Assembly (NCBI GenBank): GCA_031552655.1
Contig: JAVBML010000034.1
Span: 1 to 13,764 of the forward strand
DNA: 13,764 nt
Direction: 5' to 3'
DNA from: CAZTPH01 sp031552655
GTDB lineage: Bacteria > Pseudomonadota > Gammaproteobacteria > UBA9339
Shown here piece by piece: positions 1 through 6,920 of this stretch. The notes beneath the pieces were generated by a model. That model was not told the DNA's origin, ran no database searches, and worked only from the letters and a program-made list of their open reading frames with translations. Both the position numbers and the translations under genes were made by a program. Each line of letters begins with the position of its first letter. Positions within the stretch are counted from its first letter, which is position 1.

Positions 1-249
1 TTTAGCTAAATATTTTTGACAGGCAGCGTCCAGGGAATATTCCATGGATGGTACCACGGAACAAATGGCGACATTATCAATTTCATGGGAACCAATGTTG
101 TTTAGTAGCAAGATGTTTTTTAAGAAAATACCTAGTTGATCGGAAGTGATATTACTATAAGTTGCGTGGCGAAAATGTAGTATAATATTGTCTCCCTGAA
201 AGACACCGCCAAAAATATGTGAGTTACCTACGTCTAAACAAAGTAGCAT
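1..249 (-). CDS. coaX: Type III pantothenate kinase, 5' part (runs off left edge)
   Basis: The reverse strand from an ATG at 249 is open for 83 codons to the window edge, so only the N-terminal third is present. It begins MLLCLDVGNSHIFGGVF, matching the DxGNT/S phosphate-binding motif that opens type III pantothenate kinases, and continues with an ASKHA-like fold segment (DNVAICSVVPS, about residues 61-71). The enzyme makes 4'-phosphopantothenate in the first step of coenzyme A synthesis in the cytosol. The start is supported by the motif position, since CoaX proteins usually begin two to five residues before this Asp. No clear Shine-Dalgarno sequence precedes it. It lies 89 bp downstream of glgP on the same strand and has its own candidate extended -10 promoter. 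The family call is fairly sure; completeness cannot be judged. Confidence 0.87.
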   Translation of the reverse strand, partial: MLLCLDVGNSHIFGGVFQGDNIILHFRHATYSNITSDQLGIFLKNILLLNNIGSHEIDNVAICSVVPSMEYSLDAACQKYLAK

Positions 250-285
250 AATTCAAATGACCCCATGATTATTCTGTGTTACCTA

Positions 286-294
286 TGTATAACA
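286..294 (-). promoter_or_regulatory. Candidate extended -10 promoter of coaX
   Basis: Read on the minus strand this is TGTTATACA, an extended -10 element (TGN plus TATACA). It is 37 bp upstream of the coaX ATG. There is no recognisable -35 box at 17 bp, which extended -10 promoters can tolerate. This is by inspection only. Confidence 0.4.
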
Positions 295-295
295 T

Positions 296-317
296 AAAAA
301 CCTATTTTAGAATATAG
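296..317 (-). terminator. Weak possible terminator after glgP
   Basis: On the minus strand an imperfect inverted repeat (CTAT ... ATAG outer arms with one internal mismatch, 302-317) is followed by GTTTTT. The stem is almost all A-T and therefore weak. The position, about 20 bp past the glgP stop and before the coaX promoter, is what makes it plausible. Confidence 0.25.
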
Positions 318-338
318 TAATAGTGCGATGCCAGGACA

Positions 339-2810
339 TTAGGTGGTAATTATCACCGGTTTTACGTGCCAAATGTCGTTACAGTACTCCATGATAGCCC
401 TATCCGAGGAAAACTTTCCCATGCGGGCAGTGTTTAAAATGGAGATCTTGGCCCAGTGTTCTTTGTCTTCATACAAGGTGGCCGCGTATTGTTGGCAGTT
501 AACATAGGAGCGGAAATCGGCGCAGACTAAAAATTCATCGTGGTAAATTATGCTATCGATAAGGGGTTTGAATATTTCTGGAGTTTCGTTGAAATGCTGG
601 GAACTGATTAAATCGATGGCGGCTTTTAACTCTCCGTCATGGTTAATATAATCCCAGGGGCTATAGCTTTCCGCCTTTAGGGCAGCTACCTGCTCCGTCG
701 TGAGACCAAATAGTAGAAAATTTTCTTTACCAACTTCTTCTAGCATCTCCACATTAGCTCCATCCAGGGTACCGATGGTTAGGGCGCCATTCATTGCAAA
801 TTTCATATTGCCTGTGCCTGAAGCTTCTTTGCCCGCCGTTGAAATTTGCTCCGATAGATCGGCGGCGGGGTAAACCCAGCGAGCATTTTTAACACTGTAA
901 TTGGGTAGGAAAATTATTTTTAATCGATCCTTTACTTGGCGATCACTATTTATAATGTGGGCCACATCATTGATTAGTTTTATGATTAATTTTGCTTTGT
1001 GGTATCCCGGCGCCGCTTTTCCGGAAAAAATTATGGTACGTGGTGTGAATTCTTCGCTGGGATTATTACGTATCCTATTATAGAGGGTAATGGCATGGAG
1101 TAAATTGAGATGCTGTCTTTTATATTCGTGAATTCTTTTAGCCTGGATATCAAACAGCGAATGAGGATTGATTTTTATGCCCATCGTTTTTGCTACGAAG
1201 GTAGCTAGTCTTTGTTTGTTTTCTAATTTGATAGCTTGCCATTTGGTTACAAATGAGCCATCGTTTGCATATTTTTCTAGCTCCCTTAGTTCATAGAGAT
1301 TTTTTAGCCACTTGTCGCCGATGGTTTCGGTGATGAGTTCTGCCAGGGTAGGATTGATTAATAGTAGAAAACGTCGTGGAGTAACCCCATTGGTTTTGTT
1401 GCTAAATTTAGTTGGCCAAATATCATGAAAATCTTTGAGTACTTCTTTTTTTAGTAATTCCGAATGCAATTGTGAAACACCATTTATTGCATAGCTACCA
1501 ATGCAAGCTAAATTTGCCATGCGCACATATTTGCGATCGCTTTCATCAATGATGGAAAGTTTTTTTATTTTTTCTAAATCGCAATTAAATTTATTTGCTA
1601 TTTCATGTAAAAATCTGTGGTTAATTTCATAGATAATTTCCATGTGCCTTGGCAGAATCGTAGAAAATATATGCAGCGGCCATTTTTCCAAGGCTTCGGG
1701 AAGTAGAGTATGGTTCGTATAGCAAAATGTGTTGGTTGTAATGTTCCAAGCATGATCCCATTCAATTTGGTATTCATCGACTAAAAGTCGCATTAATTCC
1801 GCAATGCCGATGGCCGGATGAGTATCATTAAGTTGCACTGCGTATTTGTAGTTAAAATATCCTAGAAATGCGCCTCGCTGTTTATAGATGCGGATCATAT
1901 CCTGCAGGGAACTGGATACGAAAAAATATTGTTGCTTTAAGCGTAGTTTTTTTCCGGCTACGGGTTCGTCATTGGGATACAATACTTTGGTTATGTTTTC
2001 CGATGATATTTTATTTTGCACGGCACCATAGTAGTCTCCCATGTTAAAGGAGCTAAAATCAAATGATTCCCCGGCTTCGGCTTTCCACAGTCTAATAAAA
2101 TTAGCCGTGGCAGCTTTGTAACCTAGGATAGGTATATCATAGCCTACGCTCTTTACTATTTCATCGGCTACCCATTTAATTCTGTGGTGACCATTTGTAT
2201 CTAGATAGCTTTCGCTGTGGCCACCTAGTTTTATGTCAAAGGATATTTCCGGTCGAGCTATTTCCCAGGGATTACCATAGCTTAGCCATTTATCGGTATT
2301 TTCCACTTGCCAGCCATTATGTATTTCCTGGTTAAAAATTCCAAATTCATAGCGAATGCCATAGCCGATGGCCGGTATATTGAGAGTAGCCAAAGAGTCC
2401 ATGTAGCAAGCTGCTAGGCGCCCCAAGCCTCCATTGCCTAGGCCAGGTTCCGGCTCTCGTTGCAAAAGTTCATTTAAATTTAAACCAAGTTCACTCATGG
2501 CTTTTTTGACCTGCTTTTGTATGCCGAGATTTATGATGTTACTGCCGAGTTGTGGGCCCAGGAGAAATTCCGCCGATAGATAGCATATGGTGCGACTTGC
2601 CTTTTCAAAATAGGTCTTGGCGGTTTTGTTCCAGTGGTACATTAGCCGATCGCGAATTGTATAGGATAGAGCCATGTAGTAATCATGCGGCGAAGCAACC
2701 AAGGAAAATCTGCCTTGAATATAGGCTAGGTTATCTAGAAATGCTTGTTTTATGGAGTCCACATCGGATCCAATCCGTATGGAATTTACCCGGGAATTTT
2801 TTTTTGCCAT
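339..2810 (-). CDS. glgP: Glycogen/maltodextrin phosphorylase (GT35)
   Basis: This protein of 823 residues has the usual length for bacterial glycogen phosphorylase, which releases glucose-1-phosphate from alpha-1,4-glucans using pyridoxal phosphate. Visible family signatures are EPGLGNGGLGRLAACYMDSL (about 121-140), QLNDTHPAI (326-334), TNGVTPRR (473-480), QAKRIHEYKRQ (556-566) and EASGTGNMKFAMNGA (662-676). Lys670 in the last of these is the expected PLP lysine. A good Shine-Dalgarno (AAGGAG) sits 8 nt before the ATG, and a promoter and inverted repeat precede it. No branching enzyme, glycogen synthase, ADP-glucose pyrophosphorylase or 4-alpha-glucanotransferase is adjacent, so here it stands outside a glg operon. 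Whether it acts on stored glycogen or maltodextrin cannot be decided from sequence alone. Nothing looks truncated or frameshifted. Confidence 0.97.
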   Translation of the reverse strand: MAKKNSRVNSIRIGSDVDSIKQAFLDNLAYIQGRFSLVASPHDYYMALSYTIRDRLMYHWNKTAKTYFEKASRTICYLSAEFLLGPQLGSNIINLGIQKQVKKAMSELGLNLNELLQREPEPGLGNGGLGRLAACYMDSLATLNIPAIGYGIRYEFGIFNQEIHNGWQVENTDKWLSYGNPWEIARPEISFDIKLGGHSESYLDTNGHHRIKWVADEIVKSVGYDIPILGYKAATANFIRLWKAEAGESFDFSSFNMGDYYGAVQNKISSENITKVLYPNDEPVAGKKLRLKQQYFFVSSSLQDMIRIYKQRGAFLGYFNYKYAVQLNDTHPAIGIAELMRLLVDEYQIEWDHAWNITTNTFCYTNHTLLPEALEKWPLHIFSTILPRHMEIIYEINHRFLHEIANKFNCDLEKIKKLSIIDESDRKYVRMANLACIGSYAINGVSQLHSELLKKEVLKDFHDIWPTKFSNKTNGVTPRRFLLLINPTLAELITETIGDKWLKNLYELRELEKYANDGSFVTKWQAIKLENKQRLATFVAKTMGIKINPHSLFDIQAKRIHEYKRQHLNLLHAITLYNRIRNNPSEEFTPRTIIFSGKAAPGYHKAKLIIKLINDVAHIINSDRQVKDRLKIIFLPNYSVKNARWVYPAADLSEQISTAGKEASGTGNMKFAMNGALTIGTLDGANVEMLEEVGKENFLLFGLTTEQVAALKAESYSPWDYINHDGELKAAIDLISSQHFNETPEIFKPLIDSIIYHDEFLVCADFRSYVNCQQYAATLYEDKEHWAKISILNTARMGKFSSDRAIMEYCNDIWHVKPVIITT

Positions 2811-2834
2811 TTACTCATCTCCTTATTTGCAATA

Positions 2835-2855
2835 AATGTCATAGATGATGACATT
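2835..2855 (-). promoter_or_regulatory. Inverted repeat in glgP leader, possible operator or hairpin
   Basis: A perfect 8-bp inverted repeat, AATGTCAT and ATGACATT separated by 5 bp, lies between the candidate glgP promoter and its Shine-Dalgarno sequence. It could be a binding site for a dimeric regulator, or a small RNA hairpin in the 5' leader. I do not recognise it as the site of a known regulator. Confidence 0.4.
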
Positions 2856-2868
2856 GTCCAATGGTTTT

Positions 2869-2897
2869 ATTATATAACTTTATACTTGATATGGCTA
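2869..2897 (-). promoter_or_regulatory. Candidate promoter of glgP
   Basis: On the minus strand a perfect TATAAT -10 box (2874-2869) lies 17 bp after TAGCCA (2897-2892), a four-of-six match to the -35 consensus. It starts right after the stop of the preceding yqfO-like frame and about 60 bp before the glgP ATG. This suggests glgP can be transcribed separately from the upstream genes. Confidence 0.5.
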
Positions 2898-2900
2898 ATG

Positions 2901-3230
2901 TTAATTAACTTTTAGCTCCAGAAAACCAAAGGCAGGTTCTTCGTAGGGATGACTAGCTCTGAGGGCATTTAGAACGGATCGACGTAGATTTCGAGGACAT
3001 ATTATTTCTACACGGTATTCTTCGACTTTGGTTGTTTTTCCTATTTTTCCCAGGGTGGGGTTACTTTTTAACTGGGGGAGAAATTGTCCCTGGCCCTTAG
3101 TTTGCCATGCACAGTGGCCGTAGTTACCAATGGTGCCTGCACCGGTTTTAAATATTGCACTTTTGGTCTTTTCTAGGTGAGATTTTGGTACATAGTAGTA
3201 AAATTGATAGATAGGTGGTATTTTTATTTT
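2901..3230 (-). CDS. YqfO/Nif3-associated PII-like small protein; no in-frame start codon
   Basis: The open frame on the minus strand reads IYQFYYYVPKSHLEKTKSAI, then GAGTIGNYGHCAWQTKGQGQF, and ends near HPYEEPAFGFLELKVN. This is the pattern of the roughly 100-residue stand-alone proteins related to the PII/CutA-like domain inserted in Bacillus YqfO (Nif3 family). Their role is not established; by analogy they may bind a small ligand or metal. The frame has no ATG, GTG or TTG between its upstream stop (3233-3231) and its own stop. The ATG at 3234-3232, which has a good Shine-Dalgarno, is one base out of frame: removing one A from the five-A run at 3231-3227 would give MKIKIPPIYQF and restore the whole gene. 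It overlaps the 3' end of the cysteine desulfurase. Family call good; start, and whether it is expressed or broken, unresolved. Confidence 0.72.
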   Translation of the reverse strand, partial: KIKIPPIYQFYYYVPKSHLEKTKSAIFKTGAGTIGNYGHCAWQTKGQGQFLPQLKSNPTLGKIGKTTKVEEYRVEIICPRNLRRSVLNALRASHPYEEPAFGFLELKVN

Positions 3231-4399
3231 TCATGATTTTTCCTTAGGCTAGCGACGGTTTGTTTCAGGTGAAAAATTACTTGTTCCATTTCGGCCTCGG
3301 TGGTAAATCTGCCAATGGAAATTCTAAGGGAATTATTTATTAGATCATCTCCCAAGCCAATTGCTTTTAATACGTAGGATTTTTGGTTTGTTCTCACATG
3401 GCTAGGAGAAGCATAGCAGGCGGATGTGGTGGAAATGGCCAGGTCCTTTAGGGCTCCCACTAGCAGCTCATGATCAAGGTCAGCGAAGCTAAGATTTAAG
3501 TTATGGGGTAATCTATGTTTTGTGGAACCATTGATGGAGACGTTGCCGATATCATTTAAGGCATTTTTAAGTTTTTCGATCAAATATTGTTGACGAAGAC
3601 CATCTTCGTGCATTTGCCGCTGAGCTATGCTAAAAGCCTCGCCCATACCTACTATTTGGTGAGTTGCCAGGGTGCCTGCTCTTCTGCTGTTTTCCTGGGT
3701 TCCACCGTGAAGTAAGGGTACCAAGTGTAGCCTAGGGTTGGTTCTAATGTAGAGAGCACCAATGCCCTTGGGCCCATATATTTTATGGGCAGAAAAAGAC
3801 ATGAGATCAATGGGCCATTTTTTTAGATCCAGGGGTATTTTTCCAGCGCTTTGGGCAGCATCTACGTGAAATAGTACCCCCCGGGCTTGGGCAATGGCAC
3901 CGATTTTTTCTATTTTCTGTATGGTTCCGATTTCATTATTAGCGTGCATTAGGGAGATTAAAATGGTGTCCCGGCGTATTAGTTTTTCTAGCTGCATGGG
4001 ATCTATTAAACCGTCCGAAGATGGTTTTAGGTAGGATATTTCAAATCCCTGGGTTGCTAAGTATTGGCAACATTCTATGACGGATTTATGTTCTATGGTA
4101 GAAGTAATAATATGTCTTCCCTGCCTTTGATAGAAGTTTGCTATGCCCTTGATGGCGAGGTTATTTGCTTCCGTAGCTCCCGAGGTCCATACTATGCCTA
4201 GGGGATCACAGTGCACTAGGCTTGCCACTTTTTCTCTAGCTAGCTCTATGGCATTTTTTGCTTCGTAGCCATAGTAATGGGGAGAATTAGCATTGCCAAA
4301 GGTATTACTTTCTGCTCCCCCTAGGTATGCTATCATTAGCTCCCTAACTCGTGGATCAATGGGAGTAGTGGACATATGGTCTAGGTAGATTGGCTTCAT
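3224..4399 (-). CDS. iscS: Cysteine desulfurase, IscS type (PLP-dependent)
   Basis: The enzyme takes sulfur from cysteine as a persulfide for Fe-S clusters and thio-modified tRNA. Key residues fall at the numbers known for E. coli IscS: His104 (TIEHK), Asp180 and Gln183 (HVDAAQ), PLP lysine Lys206 (SFSAHKIYGPKG) and catalytic Cys328 (STTSACYAS). Two things are odd. The active loop between Cys328 and SYVL is 12 residues, against 7 in E. coli IscS as I recall it. The protein stops at 391 residues and lacks the C-terminal tail with which IscS docks IscU. It begins 4 bp after trmJ, probably by translational coupling, as the Shine-Dalgarno is weak. In E. coli iscR lies between these genes; here it is absent, and iscU does not follow. 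The class is certain; orthology to IscS, rather than another NifS-like paralogue, is probable. Confidence 0.93.
   Translation of the reverse strand: MKPIYLDHMSTTPIDPRVRELMIAYLGGAESNTFGNANSPHYYGYEAKNAIELAREKVASLVHCDPLGIVWTSGATEANNLAIKGIANFYQRQGRHIITSTIEHKSVIECCQYLATQGFEISYLKPSSDGLIDPMQLEKLIRRDTILISLMHANNEIGTIQKIEKIGAIAQARGVLFHVDAAQSAGKIPLDLKKWPIDLMSFSAHKIYGPKGIGALYIRTNPRLHLVPLLHGGTQENSRRAGTLATHQIVGMGEAFSIAQRQMHEDGLRQQYLIEKLKNALNDIGNVSINGSTKHRLPHNLNLSFADLDHELLVGALKDLAISTTSACYASPSHVRTNQKSYVLKAIGLGDDLINNSLRISIGRFTTEAEMEQVIFHLKQTVASLRKNHEK
3232..3246 (-). promoter_or_regulatory. Ribosome binding site and out-of-frame ATG for the yqfO-like gene
   Basis: On the minus strand TAAGGA (3246-3241) lies 6 nt before an ATG (3234-3232), inside the last codons of the cysteine desulfurase gene. 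This is the best initiation signal in the area. The ATG opens a frame that ends early and is one base off from the conserved yqfO-like reading frame. Confidence 0.6.
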
Positions 4400-4403
4400 T
4401 ATC

Positions 4404-5120
4404 TTAGGAGTTTTTTAGTTTGTTAATGTTGCTTAGGATGCCGTGAAATATTTTTATTTCATCTTTCTTTAGTTGAGCTCGATTGAAAATTAATTTTAGC
4501 TTAGCCAGAGGAGCCATGTTGCCTTGGTGATGAAGAAAATCAATTTCAGTTAGGGTGTATTTTAGGCGATTAAAGAAATTTAATTTATCGGCGGTGGTGG
4601 CTAGATTTTGTATATTGTCTATGGCGGTAGTTTTTACCCTGGAAATCATATGGATTTCGTAGCATATTAACTGCACCGCTGCGGCCACATTTAGGGAACT
4701 AAAAGTGGGATTGGTGGGGATGTGTATTTGGTGTGTGCACATTTCGAATTCCCCGTTGGTTAAGCCATTGTTTTCACGTCCAAACACTAGGGATATTTTA
4801 TAGTTTCCCATTCCATTGTGGATTAAGGTTGCCGCTTCCCTGATATCCATGAGTGGTAATTGCAGCTTACGTAATCTGGCACTGGTTCCGAAGACAAGTT
4901 GACTATTTTCTAGGACCTTGGCTAGGGAACTAGCTATTTCAGCCTTGGCTAGAATATCATCGGCGCCGGCGGCCATGGCCGTGGCTGTGTCATGGGGAAA
5001 GCATTTTGGATTGACCAAAGCTAGGGTTTTGAAGCCCATGGTTTTCATCGCTCTGGCAGTGGCACCAATGTTTCCTGGATGGGAAGTATTTACCAGAACT
5101 ATTTTTATGTGATCTTTCAT
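4404..5120 (-). CDS. trmJ: tRNA (cytidine/uridine-2'-O-)-methyltransferase, TrmJ type
   Basis: This is a SPOUT-class methyltransferase of 238 residues. TrmJ methylates the 2'-OH of nucleotide 32 in the anticodon loop of several tRNAs, using S-adenosylmethionine. Visible motifs are NTSHPGNIGATARAMK (11-26) with the catalytic arginine at 23, VFGRENNGL (112-120) and the cofactor knot IPTNPTFSSLNVAAAVQL (134-151). The C-terminal about 70 residues form the family's helical extension. It is 4 bp before the cysteine desulfurase, the order seen in enterobacteria but without iscR between. No strong Shine-Dalgarno precedes its ATG. The SPOUT/TrmH family is certain; TrmJ rather than another member is supported by motifs, length and neighbour. 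Confidence 0.92.
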   Translation of the reverse strand: MKDHIKIVLVNTSHPGNIGATARAMKTMGFKTLALVNPKCFPHDTATAMAAGADDILAKAEIASSLAKVLENSQLVFGTSARLRKLQLPLMDIREAATLIHNGMGNYKISLVFGRENNGLTNGEFEMCTHQIHIPTNPTFSSLNVAAAVQLICYEIHMISRVKTTAIDNIQNLATTADKLNFFNRLKYTLTEIDFLHHQGNMAPLAKLKLIFNRAQLKKDEIKIFHGILSNINKLKNS

Positions 5121-5155
5121 CTGCTGGCAATGATAAAAATTTAGTTACCTTGGTT

Positions 5156-5164
5156 ACTATAGCA
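5156..5164 (-). promoter_or_regulatory. Candidate extended -10 promoter of trmJ
   Basis: The minus strand reads TGCTATAGT, an extended -10 element, in the 53-bp gap between the ABC-F gene and trmJ, about 36 bp before the trmJ ATG. No good -35 box is present. It would give the trmJ-iscS pair a start independent of the ABC-F gene. Confidence 0.35.
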
Positions 5165-5173
5165 AAGTTTCCA

Positions 5174-6793
5174 TTATTTTGTAGAGATTAATGGAGTCAC
5201 AATGGTTTCCGTGATATTTAGCTGTTTGATAAATTTTTCATCGTGGCTAATTATAATGAGAGCTCCTTGGTAACGTTTTAGTATGGATATGAGGGTCGCT
5301 AAATTTTCTAAGTCAAGATGATTATTAGGTTCATCTAAAATTAGCAGTTGAGGAGGTTGCTCAGCTAATAGTACGGTGGCTAGGGCCAGTCTAATTTTTT
5401 CACCGTAGCTCAGATCCCTAATTTTGGTTGTCACCATCTCATTGCGAAATAGAAATTGTGCGAGATTATCATGGGTACCATTGATGCTGATCTTAGGATT
5501 CAGTTTTCCATAGTTGTCTATGATGGATAGATTAGGGTCTAGGAGCTCTAAATTTTGATCTAAATAATTGGGTTTCACCATGAGTTGCACTGATCCTTCC
5601 CGGGGTACTAGGGTTTGATTTATTAGTTTGGCTAGGGTGGTTTTGCCGCTGCCGTTGGGCCCGCGGATCGCAATTTTTTCCGGTCCCTTAACTGTTAAAC
5701 TAAAGCTATGAATTAGGGATGGGAGGGTATTATCATAGCCAAAGGTTACTCTATCTAGCATAGCTACCATTTTATCTTTGGCGAGAAAAGTATTGGGCAG
5801 TTTTATGTTTAGCTCATATTTCTCATGGAGTGCTTGTTTAGCTTGGCTTAGCTGTTCTTCCGCTGTTTTTACTAGGCGGGTAGCACGCTTACCTATGGTG
5901 CTCTGGGTTCTGCCGCTGCGGTTTTTAAAAAAATCCATGGCACCTTTGGGATCACCTCCTTTTTTACGTAGAAGTTTACCTTGAGTTTGATTTTGTTGGT
6001 GTTTCTCCTTGGTTGTTTGTATGGAAACCATGGCTTCGTTTAGCTGCTTTTTTGCCGTGATAAATTTTTGCTCTTTGGCACGACGTTCGATATCTCGCTG
6101 GGTTTGGTAGAAATTAAAATTTCCCCCATATAGCTTTATTCCTTGATTTGCTATGGCTAGAATTTGGTCCATTAGTTCCAAAATAGTTTCATCGTGGCTA
6201 ACTACTAATATTCCCTTGGTGGTTAGTTGGATCATTTTGTAGAGCATTTCTCGAGCCTCACCGTCGAGATTGTTAGTTGGCTCATCTAGGAGGAGAAAAT
6301 CCGCCGAAGGTTCTCCGTGAAATAAGTTCGCCAGGTATAGCTTAGTGATTTCTCCATTGCTAAGGGAAGCTAGTTTGCTATGAAGATCTCTTGTTTTTAG
6401 TGTTGCCCTATTTAGCAAGCTAAATATTCTCTCTTTGACTTGCCAATCATCGGCTAGGGTGGTGAGATCGTGGTCACTATAGTCACCGTTTAGTATATTA
6501 TCCAGGGCTGCTATTTTGGCATCGACACCAAAAAATTGTGCGATGGTTTTATTGTGGTATATTGATAGATCCTGGGGGCAATAGCCTAGGCGGCAATTTG
6601 CTGTGACTGAACCTGTGGTCGGAATTAATTCTCCCATAATTAGTTTAAGAAGCGTAGTTTTACCTATGCCATTACGTCCCACTATGCCTGTTTTTAGATT
6701 GCCTAGAACTAGATCTAACTTATGAAATATTTGTCTATTTTCTGTACCACTGTATGCTAAATTTTGAATAATGATTTGTCGCTGGCTGAACAT
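5174..6793 (-). CDS. ABC-F family ATPase (ribosome-associated)
   Basis: This 539-residue protein has two ABC ATPase domains and no membrane segment. First domain: Walker A GRNGIGKTT (39-47), signature LSNGE (144-148), Walker B LLLDEP (167-172), H-loop His200. Second domain: Walker A GPNGSGKTT (378-386), signature LSYGE (461-465), Walker B LLILDEP (483-489), His517. Between them, about residues 232-335, is a charged helical linker rich in Lys, Gln and Arg, the part that in ABC-F proteins reaches the ribosomal P-site tRNA. Such proteins relieve stalled ribosomes, and some protect against ribosome-targeting antibiotics. I cannot place it in a named subfamily (EttA, Uup, YbiT, YheS or a resistance type). 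A strong Shine-Dalgarno (AGGAGG, 6804-6799) stands 5 nt from the ATG, and a leader of about 100 nt precedes it. It heads the run toward trmJ. Confidence 0.93.
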   Translation of the reverse strand: MFSQRQIIIQNLAYSGTENRQIFHKLDLVLGNLKTGIVGRNGIGKTTLLKLIMGELIPTTGSVTANCRLGYCPQDLSIYHNKTIAQFFGVDAKIAALDNILNGDYSDHDLTTLADDWQVKERIFSLLNRATLKTRDLHSKLASLSNGEITKLYLANLFHGEPSADFLLLDEPTNNLDGEAREMLYKMIQLTTKGILVVSHDETILELMDQILAIANQGIKLYGGNFNFYQTQRDIERRAKEQKFITAKKQLNEAMVSIQTTKEKHQQNQTQGKLLRKKGGDPKGAMDFFKNRSGRTQSTIGKRATRLVKTAEEQLSQAKQALHEKYELNIKLPNTFLAKDKMVAMLDRVTFGYDNTLPSLIHSFSLTVKGPEKIAIRGPNGSGKTTLAKLINQTLVPREGSVQLMVKPNYLDQNLELLDPNLSIIDNYGKLNPKISINGTHDNLAQFLFRNEMVTTKIRDLSYGEKIRLALATVLLAEQPPQLLILDEPNNHLDLENLATLISILKRYQGALIIISHDEKFIKQLNITETIVTPLISTK

Positions 6794-6825
6794 ATACCCC
6801 TCCTAAAAAATATGACTATTAAATG

Positions 6826-6880
6826 ATCAAATTTTTATTTTTTGATGCGAAGGATACTAATTGTTCATTGGTTTATTAGT
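6826..6880 (-). promoter_or_regulatory. ABC-F leader with two A-T hairpins
   Basis: The leader contains two short perfect inverted repeats: ACTAAT/ATTAGT (6856-6880, 13-nt loop) and ATCAAA/TTTGAT (6826-6846, 9-nt loop). The second ends about 22 nt before the Shine-Dalgarno. They could control translation or transcription of the ABC-F gene. Both stems are A-T rich and weak, and no convincing leader peptide is visible beyond a three-codon ATG AAC AAT TAG. Confidence 0.3.
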
Positions 6881-6904
6881 TAGATATGAATAATAGGATT
6901 TAGA

Positions 6905-6913
6905 AGTATAGCA
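6905..6913 (-). promoter_or_regulatory. Candidate extended -10 promoter of the ABC-F gene
   Basis: The minus strand reads TGCTATACT, a good extended -10, just beyond the sohB stop codon. It would give a 5' leader of roughly 100 nt before the ABC-F start. The -35 region is poor. Confidence 0.45.
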
Positions 6914-6920
6914 TCTATAT

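Noticed and set aside
5145..5160. Imperfect inverted repeat AGTTACC/GGTTACT between the ABC-F gene and trmJ
   Set aside because: Loop of only two bases, an internal mismatch and no T run in the right place; not a credible terminator.
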